This document shows positions 39,201-50,000 of a DNA stretch of 64,000 bases, one piece after another (the first letter of the stretch is position 1; every line of letters starts with the position of its first letter). Under the pieces are notes generated by a model, which had not been told where the DNA came from, did no database searches, and saw nothing but the letters and a program-made list of their open reading frames with translations. The position numbers were made by a program, and so were the translations under genes. Source of the stretch: Isoperla grammatica (lineage: Eukaryota; Arthropoda; Insecta; Plecoptera; Perlodidae); contig OX246741.1 in NCBI GenBank assembly GCA_945910005.1, forward strand, positions 11,270,669-11,334,668, read 5' to 3'.

Positions 39201-39435
39201 TGAATTCAAGAAGTTGAATGAAAAACATTGACAGGCTTAACGCATCTAGACTTACGAAGACTCAGATCTTTATCTACCGCCTGCATGACGAGATCCGTAG
39301 AAACAGAACGCGTAGTGAGCGTCTCTTAGGAGAATTGTAGATCTATGACGTCATCATTTTGCTTGATACGTCGTGATCACTATAGCAGGCGTAGTCAGGG
39401 CGCATTCCAACCACACCACGTAGCAGAACAACAAG

Positions 39436-39616
39436 AAGGTATACTTGGCCCAAGACTACCTTAAATAAATATGCTTTCGTCACAAACGAGGCACTCGTAG
39501 CCAACCAGCGAACCGCCCGAGACACACCCGCGCAAATAGCAATCTCTGATTGGCTACGAACACGTCACCTGTGACGAAAGCATGTGTAAGGTTGTCTTGG
39601 GATAACTATACCACGA
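39436..39616. mobile_element. Imperfect foldback
   Basis: Left AAGGTATACTTGGCCCAAGA and TATGCTTTCGTCAC pair with right GTGACGAAAGCATG and TCTTGGGATAACTATACC; the arms are about 75-80% complementary and the centre contains GTAGCCAAYCAG on both sides. Confidence 0.55.
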
Positions 39617-39896
39617 CGCGGCGAATACCGTTGCGCCTGGAACGACCGTATCTTCTGAGAATTGATCGGCGATGACGTCAGCACATCGCGTGATACATCG
39701 AGGCGAGTATATGTCACCATACACGCACGTATAGCACAGGTGGACGCATTGTTGTAATCTCGCAGGATTCAGGTGTGATGGACATAATGATGCGATAATA
39801 GGACGAGGGCACCACTGTCGCTTCTATTTTGGGGGGGAGGGAGGAGGCTGGTTCGTTTCTGCTTGGTAATTGGACGTCTTCACGTGTGTGACGTAT

Positions 39897-39943
<47 letters not shown>
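39897..39943. repeat. (TC)n microsatellite
   Basis: About 23 perfect CT units followed by CACACACG. Confidence 0.95.
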
Positions 39944-39950
<7 letters not shown>

Positions 39951-41280
39951 GTGCGTGGGACTCTGTCGGTAGCAGCACTTGACATCTTCTAATGGTGTTT
40001 TTGTGAAAGGTTTTCTCTCCGGCTGGCATAGCTGGTAAGTGTCGTTAATGTTTTCTTGTGTAACGAATGTGTAACAATGTTTAGATTATTCCAAGACGAT
40101 GTCTCGCCTGGATGTAGAAGGATGTTGTGTAGAGACGAGTCATTGCCACCAACGATATGACGAGATCTGGTTTTGATAGGGACACTTTGAAGGAGCGACT
40201 CCCTTCATAAAATATGTCAAATGATACCTTCCAACAGTAGGTTGAATGACACTTTACAAAATAAAATAAATAGATTTGTGGTTTTTGCCTGATCATCAGT
40301 TATAATATTTGTTTTTCAGTACGATATATAATCTATAATGTGTTTAATTAAAAATAAATACATGTGTGTTTTATTTATCATGTCTACCCACTCAGGTACA
40401 AGAACTATGGCTATGCTCTTCTATCTATGACTATTGCTATGATTGCTGCAATGTCACCGTTTATTATGTACACCATTCGGCATTCATTATACATATTATA
40501 GAGAATTTCGAGAAAGTAGGTATAGTTAAAACTCCCGGTCGAGCCGGGAATGAACACAGGTCTTTCGGCATTGGAAACAGGAATAAACCCACTTCTATAT
40601 TATAGACCAACAAACTGCAAAATTCCTGGTACTAATTCTAATCGGGTTGCTTTCCCCATGATTTGAATTTATTTAACCCGGCTGAGAGACAACCATGAGT
40701 CTGTAGCGGTAGCCGATTAGGGGGGGGGGGGGGGGGTCTTAAATGATGCGAAACAGCTAAAATGAAAATCATCAAAATTTGGTAAAATGTAACCATATTT
40801 TTGTGAGACGGTTTAATGTCAGTTCATAATTTGGTATGGTAGGTATATTATATTTCAATCATTTGGAATAATCCGCGCGACGGTGGCGCTGAGCGTTCGA
40901 CAGCGACAGCGTCTCGCACCACACGACTTACTGTAGATCAATGGGTTACATCTTTTGATTTGTTTCTCTGATGAAGATATATCACTCGTGTCCCTTTAAA
41001 ATAGCGATTCGTGGTGACATCACCAATTATCGTTGTCAACTCCTATTTGCGGACATTCTGTAGACGGCCTAGATCCAGCTCTGTACGTGGCAACTCATAC
41101 GCGGCGTATTCTGTGGGAGGGAGGGGGGGGGGGGTGTAAGTCCCCCTGAGGATTTGAAATGAGAACAAGCACCTGCTTATTGTATGTCTTTGGTTAGTAG
41201 GGCTATTTTAGGGGTATAATAAAATAATTTTACAGGTTCTGTCATTTTATTGCACATTAACCCAGTATAGGCTGCTCGAC

Positions 41281-41455
41281 ACCGATAGAGGTGGCTCAGC
41301 GGTAAGACGGTATAATTCGGGAGAACGCCGGTTCAATACCCGCTACCGGCAATCGTGACTAAAGGTTTTTTCCTCAGTCACAAGGCGCATGCTGGGATTG
41401 AGTCATACTATCAGTCTTAGGACATTCCTTCTCAATTATTCCAAATACCGCTATA
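41281..41455 (+). mobile_element. tRNA-derived SINE, copy B
   Basis: ACCGATAGAGGTGGCTCAGC starts the head; A box TGGCTCAGCGG, B box GGTTCAATACC, then the shared body with CCTCAGTCACAAGGCGCATG and GGACATTCCTTCTCAATTAT. The 3' end is truncated. Confidence 0.78.
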
Positions 41456-42774
41456 TTTAGTTACATTGCTTGTCCATGGGCAGGTTTAACTCGGGTTTAA
41501 TACAGTAAAAAGTTGTTATTAATTATAATTATTATTTTTAGAATCGAGAGACAGGTCCTTCACCTTTTTGAATCCTATTCAGTCCCGGCGAGGCTCAGTG
41601 GTGCGGGTAAAGTTCTTTACGTGGGACTATCTTCTGTTGTCAACCACTCATACGAAACCCCGTATATTATTCTGTGGTCATACGAGGGGAAATTAAAGAA
41701 CCAAACCTGGTTTACTGTTCTAATTGGTTTCGCGTCATTTTCTCATCTCGTTCTCATTGGAGCGCTTATTTTATTTTAGTGCAGAAATACATCTTACCAC
41801 TTATTTGTGCAAGGAAATGCCCTTCTCAATCAAATTCTCAATGAATAAAACCGCACAAAATCAAAGGTATCACACAAATCAAAGGATTTCAGTAATGTCT
41901 TATGAATGACACACAATATTAAAAAGTGTTTTTTAAATTTCATCAGAATTAAACAAACATTGCGATTATTTTACGATGTCATTAGAAAAAGCAATGAATA
42001 ATTAACCCTTTAATTGTCTTCCAAAATAAGAACCGGATAGTATATTATATTCTACACACAAAAGAGGAAAACTATTTAAATGTTTGATTAATAAACTTAA
42101 CTATATAAGAAACATTTCTTAAGTACACTTCACATCTCAGTATATGAAGTAACTGTATAACCATCTACTCAAAGAAGTCTCCAGTTCATAACAATACAAT
42201 TTCCTTGACCTGTCTCCTAAAAGCATTGCTTAGGCTAGCTGATAGCAAATACTGTAATAGACACTATAGCTTACGGTCCGTAAAACAAACCCTATGTAGA
42301 TAACGGACCGGGCCTAAGACGCTACTTAGTTATAGGCATCTTTGTGAAGAGAAAATGTTGCACTGAAACGAGTGGCAGAAAGACTTGACTTGGTTCGCGC
42401 GATATCATCATTGGCTGGAACGAATCGATCCCCCAGAGATACTTGTGGACATAATATCCAATAAAATAACATTAAAGATAGGGATTCATTGATTGATTAA
42501 CCGCGACATCTTTCCTGAGGAAATTATTACTTCTAGTATATTTTATTGCTTGGCGAGCAGCCGAGTGGTGAGGCCGCTCCAATAACCTTTCCTTGCCCGT
42601 AGAGAATAGATTGGAGGGGGAGGGGGGGGGGGGAGGTGATAGGGGTATATCCATGCAACTACGGGATAATGTTGTTGGAATTACTGGAATGCGCATTCCA
42701 ATATGCACTGCAGCTGCATTGCTTTGCACGTTCATTTTATTATTATTTCTTTAATTGGATTGTAATAGATGATT

Positions 42775-42795
42775 TTCAGAATTGATCTAGAAAAA
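42775..42795. mobile_element. Solo end of the TTTTCAGAATTGATCTAG MITE
   Basis: GATTTTCAGAATTGATCTAG is present, but I found no matching complementary end nearby. Confidence 0.4.
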
Positions 42796-43878
42796 GCCAA
42801 AGCATCTGATACTTATGTTAACACAATTTTAAAAGGAAGGCGGAAGTGCTAAAATGTAGGATATAGCCCCCCCCCCCCCCCCCCTCCAAACCCACTGATA
42901 CATCGGCCAGACTATATGGTTGCCAGCTCTCCACTTTCGGTGTAGAATGTTATAATTCAAATAATTCAGGCATACATTTAGTATTATTTTGCTCATTCAT
43001 TTTTAATCTGAATAAAATAATTAAGTTACTTTTTGCAAACGTCATTGATAAACATCTTCTTGGGTGGTTTTCAGGAAAATTTTATAAAATAGTAAAGTTT
43101 GAAACAGTATTTTGAGTATTCGTTTTTTCCCAACAAAAAACTTTCTTCCATCCAAAAGTCAAGGCTAAACATCGTCTTGAGGTGGTTTTCATGGCCATTC
43201 CAAAACCGGTCGCCTTGATGTGTTCCCTTTGACCTATCTCGGTTAAAGTACACCACACCAATAACAATACCACAACATCGTCAACCGACTTAACATCGTT
43301 TTTTTTCTTATTCCTTGCTTCTATTTACGAAATGTGATATTATTCGGACGGACTCGATCGTCGTCTGTCTTGTATCAGCTGCAGTCACTGACCTCAAAAC
43401 TGGGCACACATAGGGTCAACGAGTGACCCCTCTATATTATGGCCGCCGTTCAATCGCCTCGCCTCGCATTCAATTCAATTCCTGGTCAATTTATCTTGGG
43501 GTACGAACGCATAACTTTCTAATAATAGCCACACAAACCGTCCGACGAGGGAAAAGCAACACACGAAAATCTCTGCCGATTACGCGGTTTCTTGCTCTGC
43601 GCGTTTTTTTTTTTTTTTTTTTTTTTTTACACGTCCTGTTATCTTTAAGTTCATTAATTATACCGATTCTTTCTAGTACGCATGCGTGTGTGTTGATGGC
43701 AGCGGGCAAGGCAACATGTGGTTGTTGTAGATATGATTTAACCGCGTGTGTCTCACTAGACAGACGGACATCTTGAATGCTAGTTAGTCGTGGTTTGGTT
43801 TAATTGCTTGGAGGTCTCGGCAGCGGCTGTGACGATGAGACCCACCGGGTAGGGTAGGGTACCCCAAGACACTGCGTG

Positions 43879-43925
43879 TGACGTGTGACGAGTGACCTGT
43901 GACGTGTGGAGGGTATTTATTTAGA
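43879..43925 (+). promoter_or_regulatory. Putative collagen gene promoter: four TGACNNG heptamers and a TATA-like site
   Basis: From 43879 four heptamers run head to tail with no spacer: TGACGTG, TGACGAG, TGACCTG, TGACGTG. TATTTATTTAGA follows at 43914, 45 bp before the start codon. TGACGTG is the core bound by CREB/ATF and by XBP1/ATF6 (unfolded-protein response). The signals are seen; promoter function is inferred from position upstream of the signal-peptide exon. Confidence 0.5.
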
Positions 43926-43958
43926 GGATATACTGGTTGGTCTAAGGTACGCGCTAAA

Positions 43959-44064
43959 ATGAGACCGCGGACGCTGCCAATGGCCACATTATGTCTTCTG
44001 GTGTTGGTGTACATTTCGGTAGCTAGGTGTCAAGAACAAGAAGAAGAGGATGATGACGATTCAG
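43959..44064 (+). CDS. COL5A1/COL11A1-like: Collagen exon 1: signal peptide
   Basis: The ATG at 43959 opens [20 protein letters not shown], a clear signal peptide with likely cleavage after VARC or VA, then [11 protein letters not shown]. Donor TCAG|GTGAGA at 44064, phase 1, completed by AG of the next exon (Glu). It is the only signal-peptide exon with the right phase upstream of the TSPN exons, so the link over 12.5 kb is well supported but inferred. Confidence 0.8.
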
Positions 44065-47000
44065 GTGAGACGAGGGGAGGGAATGATGGAGGGGGGAGGT
44101 AATGAACGCAGGTGCGTACGTTTCAGTAGTGAAGTGTCAGAACAAGAAGATGATGATAACGATGCAGGTGAGACCTGGGGAGGGGAAGGTGAAACGGGGG
44201 GGGGGGGGGGGGGGGTAACGACACACGCAGGTGCGTATATACGTTTCCATTTTAGGTACGGGAGATGATGGTAGGTGTCTAAAGTGGCTTAATGTCAAAG
44301 TGAGAACGAGGAGGCGGTGGGATGATAGGTTGATAATGATGTGAGAGAAGGCGGTGTGTGTAGGTGAGAGAGGCGGGGGGGGGGGGGGAGGGGGTTGGTT
44401 AAACGACGCAGGTGTTAGGGGAAGCGAAGAAACGAGGCTCAGGTGAAATGAGATGAGGACAGTGATGTAAGACAAGGCAACACGGGTATAGTTCTTCCCA
44501 CTCACCATGCAGATACGGGTGGACATAGGAGAGGAATTAGGCAAAGAAGGTTGAGGGGTTGAGAGTGTTACAAGTATTAGCGAGAGGCTGTCACTAGATA
44601 ACGTACGATCAGCGTCCTCTATATTTGCGTACACAGCAGCACAAGAAGGTTGAGGGGTTGAGAGTGGTACAAGTATTAGCGAGAGGCTGTCACTAGATAA
44701 CGTACGATCAGCGTCCTCTATATTTGCGTACACAGCAACACAAGAAGGTTGAGGGGTTGAGAGTGGTAGAAGTATTAGTGAGAGGCGGTCACTAGATAAC
44801 GTACGATCAGCGTCCTCTATATTTGCGTACACACCAGCACAAGAAGGTTGAGGGGTTGAGAGTGGTACAAGTATTAGCGAGAGGCTGTCACTAGATAACG
44901 TACGATCAGCGTCCTCTATATTTGCGTACACACCAGCACAAGAAGGTTGAGGGGTTGAGAGTGGTACAAGTATTAGCGAGAGGCTGTCACTAGATAACGT
45001 ACGATCAGCGTCCTCTTTATTTGCGTACACAGCAGCACAAGAAGGTTGAGGCCTGAGGGGTTGAGAGTGTTACAAGTATTAGCGAGAGGCTGTCACTAGA
45101 TAACGTACGATCAGCGTCCTCTATATTTGCGTACACAGCAGCACAAGAAGGTTGAGGGGTTGAGAGTGGTACAAGTATTAGCGAGAGGCTGTCACTAGAT
45201 AACGTACGATCAGCGTCCTCTATATTTGCGTACACATCAGCACAAGAAGGTTGAGGGGTTGAGAGTGGTACAAGTATTAGCGAGAGGCTGTCACTAGATA
45301 ACGTACGATCAGCGTCCTCTATATTTGCGTACACAGCAGCACAAGAAGGTTGAGGGGTTGAGAGCGGTACAAGTATTAGTGAGAGGCTGTCACTAGATAA
45401 CGTACGATCAGCGTCCTCTATATTTGCGTACACAGCAGCACAAGAAGGTTGAGGGGTTGAGAGTGGTACAAGTATTAGCGAGAGGCTGTCACTAGATAAC
45501 GTACGATCAGCGTCCTCTATATTTGCGTACACAGCAGCACAAGAAGGTTGAGGGGTTGAGAGTGGTACAAGTATTAGCGAGAGGCTGTCACTAGATAACG
45601 TACGATCAGCGTCCTCTATATTTGCGTACACAGCAGCACAAGAAGGTTGAGGGGTTGAGAGTGGTACAAGTATTAGCGAGAGGCTGTCACTAGATAACGT
45701 ACGATCAGCGTCCTCTATATTTGCGTACACAGCAGCACAAGAAGGTTGAGGGGTTGAGAGCGGTACAAGTATTAGTGAGAGGTTGTCACTAGATAACGTA
45801 CGATCAGCGTCGTCTATATTTGCGTACACAGCAGCACAAGAAGGTTGAGGGGTTGAGAGTGGTACAAGTATTAGCGAGAGGCTGTCACTAGATAACGTAC
45901 GATCAGCGTCCTCTATATTTGCGTACACAGCAGCACAAGAAGGTAGAGATTAGGAGAGAGGTCAACCTCTGACCTACTTTCACGACTGTCAAAAAACGAG
46001 AATGTTTGAACAGACGGTATCAACATCAACGTTCATAACATGCATGCGTGGGTGTGAGTCAGTCTAACATGTTGTTCTTTGAAAATATTAGCAGCGTTGT
46101 GGACAAGTCGGTTATCTGGGCAACATTTTGTAAAAGTTTCTATTTTACATAATAGACATCATGTCTGCTCTTATGAATGACTTCCAACTAAACATTTTGG
46201 ATACCAGCTGACTTGATTTCGAAGCTTCTGATTGGTGGTTTCCATGTTGAGATCAAATTAGCGAAGCTAGTTGAAAGTCATATAGGTTATGTCATAAGTA
46301 CTCAATTAAATGTGTATACTACTACAATAGACAATATTTCCGTTACAAAACAGATTTATATTTTCAAAAATAATTAAAATAAAATACATTTAAAGTACAG
46401 AATGCAATTTTGGATATTGGTTTTGGTTTTGGCAAAAAGGATAGAACATTTATTGTTTAAAATTATGTTTGAGCTTTAGCTGAGCTCAAATCAAACACAG
46501 TTAGTTTTTGGAACAATGCGTTAGAGTTTAAACAATGCGTTTCTTTATAGATTGTTGACAATAATGAAATATAACGGAGTTAAATATAATATTTAGATGA
46601 GAAGAGTACTTTGCATACTACATAATGAAAAATGAATTACAAAAATGTATTTTCGATTCAAAATACAAGATATAGCAACCGGGTATTTTCTATATTGCCC
46701 AGCTCTGGTTTTATGATCACACAATTGCTATTGTCAGTCAATATCCCCAACAGGCGATATACCCGCCGTACACATTAACGAAACAATGCCACCTAATATG
46801 AAATATGTCAAGTCGAGGAGAGGAAAAATTGTTTTCTATTCAGAGTGATAAATATTATAAATAATAAATAATTAAAGATGTTTTGCAGAAATTACATTTG
46901 GCCGTATTCCCTGCACAATATTGAATGGAGAGATAAATATGGTAGTAAAACAGCGGAAACAACATGAATGTATAGATCGTGACGTCAGAAGAAGCCTGAG

Positions 47001-50000
47001 CATCAACAGTCGGATCTAGATATCATGGAATGTGCAGAGAGTTTCAAGGTTGGGATACTTTGGACTTGTCGATCGATCGACAAGTGACCACTAATATAGA
47101 GAGGGCAACAATGCAGGCAGTGGCCACTGCCTTGTATAATATAGATGATTAATTGATTAATGGGGCTTAACGTCTCATATTTTTGCAACAATGGCTAATC
47201 GAGACGATGAGTGGGTGATAATGAAGATAAGAAAGATGATGATGAAGAATAAGCCACATCCGAATCAGATCCGTCGCGTCTGATCCGTCAGATACGTCGC
47301 GTACGTCGCGTGGGTCGTCATATGGGAGTCCAGCAAGGGAGGGCAGGGCCAAGTGGGAGGAGAAATATTCCGTGGGACAGTGGGGGGGGGGGGGGGGGAA
47401 AGGGACAGGGTCTCCTATGAGAGGGCAACAATGCAGGCAGTGGCTGTTTACAATGGCGATATGTTGACGTCATACTTGTAAGCGCAAGTAAGTGTAGTTT
47501 CCAACTACGCGGGGTAGTTTTTATTTTTTATGGTTTTAATTTATTCAGAAGGAAATAAATTAGGGCATTTCCTAGATCTAGATATTCATAAGTGTCGCCA
47601 AGTATAACATATTATTTATTATTTTAAATGATTGATTTAACATGAATTATACAGTACAAATTTAGAATTGTGCTTGTGATAACATTTTAAAATTTGAAAC
47701 AGTTTACAATACCAAAAATTATCATTGCAACTTACTTACATCTAAGAGCATTAAATTCTCTAGGGGATGACAGAATTTTCATTTCGTTGTGATAATTTGA
47801 AGCTATTGAGACAATTTCAAGAGTAATTAGAAATCCCGCTTTCTGCGGGGTAGGAGCTGGACTATACATATTGTATAAAATAAAGTATACTTATAGTCGA
47901 CAACAAGGCTTGGACAGAAACCTGTATAAAAACCACAGTCGTACACTTTATAAGAGGATGATCAAAAACTACAAAGCGGTTCAAGCTGAGTAGTAAAAAC
48001 CGGTTTTTAATGATGGGCAAAAAAAAATTAAAATTGAAAGCAAGACCGGTTTTGTCCCGTAGACCCGTCAGTCACGATACACGCAAGTTAGTCTGCGCTG
48101 AATATTCTCCGCATATTCATCTCAACCTGCGAACATTCAGGAGAACATCGTCACTCTCATCCTGATGCGCCTCCTCTCAGGATAACATGGGTGGAAGAAA
48201 GGCCCAACCGTATCTCTTTGAATAGCAACGAAAGATATAAAAACGTGACAGGTGCGAATCCAAAATCAAAACCATTGTGATTTAAATAGTTCCTTCCAAC
48301 GCGGCTTGAGCGACGGTATAGGAACATATCACGGCCCGGTGACGTCATTCGCGTCTGGTTAAGTAGTTGTGCTGGTGCACGAAAAAAAACGTAATCGCTG
48401 ATGCGTGAAGAGCGCAGACGGTAAAGGGGGGGGGGGCGAGGGGAGGGTGATATATGTATTTGCTACTTTGGTCTGTCGACACCCACACACACACACACAC
48501 ATACACACATCCACATTCCCTAAGGGAAAAAAGTGTTGAGATTTCTCAATGATAATACAGCTTGGAGCTCGGTAACTTCCGAGAATAACCGCGGCAAGAA
48601 GTAGAGGCGCAATGATTGACAGGTTACGTCTATGTGGCGAGGACCATCGCGATCAGTTGACACATCTCAATGTGATAATACAGTACTCTGTATCTTGCCG
48701 AAAACTATACGACCTGAAGCCAAAGACATTGGAATAGTAGTAGTCCAAAGACATTGAAATACTGAAATAGTAGGGTTTCAAAGACATTTGGAATAGTAGT
48801 AGTCCAAAGACATTGAAATATTCAAATAGTAGTTGTCCAAAGACATTGAAATCGTAGTAGTCCAAAGACATTGGAATCGCAGAAGTCCAAAGACATTGGA
48901 ATCGTAGTAGTCCAAAGACATTGAAATCGTAGTAGTCCAAAGACATTGAAATAGTAGTAGTCCAAAGACAATGGAATGATAGTAGTCCAAAGACATTGGA
49001 ATAGTAGTAGTCCAAAGACATTGAAATAGTAGTAGTCCAAAGACATTGGAAATGTAGTAGTCCAAAGACATTGGAATCGTCGTGCCTGAAGCCTGAGCTG
49101 CCTTGATTTATTGATATAATTTTCTATATTTAATTTAATGTCTAGTAGGCTACGTTTCTTCAACGTCTCAAGTCTCAAAATTACGAACTGTCTTGTGTAT
49201 CTTCCCACAAATTCGATTTTAAAAGTTGTTTTTAAAAATACAAACAGAAAACCCTAAAGTGTCACGTCTGCTGCCGCACGTCATCAGGGTGTTTGAAGAG
49301 TATACTAAGGGCCCAAGAAAGGGAATCAAAATACCGACACGATTCTTTGCTGTTACCAAAGAGTTACACATACTATAACGGACCATAATTCCCACACTAA
49401 CTGAAATACTTTTTACCAAATACAGTAAAATGTAAATATCAAATTATTGCCTACTCCGATTTGGCGTACACATTATGGACGTTTTAAAAGAAATATATAA
49501 ATCAACATTGTAAAATGATAACGATACAGTTTTCTTTATAAAGCTGTTGCAATAAACATAAGATCTTCTAAATCCCCGCTATCAGCGCGCGAAGTAGTTT
49601 TGTAATTCGACGAGACACCGGCAGGGGGATTTAGTGGCCCTTTCGCGTCTGGCACCACAAGTATCATTTTCGTTTTGTTTGATTTACCTACACCTTTTGT
49701 ACTTTTTGCACTGCAGTCCATGACAGATCATGGAAGACAGTGCAAAAATTACTACAAGTGTAACGAACCCATTGGCCCAGGACCCTATACTCTCGGTTGA
49801 TATAAACACCGGACTAAATCATCAACTTTGACCTGTACATTATGTATGTCCCAGTAGGTATAACAAAACCGCTCCCAATTAATCGCATGGTACGATACAT
49901 ATTACATACCGGCCAGCCAATGAGAAAACAGTGTCAAAGCTGTGACGTTGAAATCGCATCAGTGACGCATGAATCTCTTCTAATTTGAAGAGCTCGCCGC

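Larger units (their letters stand above)
36561..43870. other. Intergenic region, repeats only
   Basis: Contains G-runs (37305-37320, 40719-40736, 41125-41134, 42617-42632), (GA)n at 37420, (TC)n at 39897-39943, an imperfect foldback (39436-39616), a SINE (41281), a C-run (42868-42884), T25 (43604-43628) and tRNA-like relics (about 40530, 41585). Small open frames are not recognisable. No exon found. Confidence 0.6.

Noticed and set aside
44137..45928. Two 300-codon minus-strand repeat proteins
   Set aside because: Non-independent copies of one 99-bp satellite unit, frameshifted between them, with no promoter or start; listed only as a repeat and a finding.
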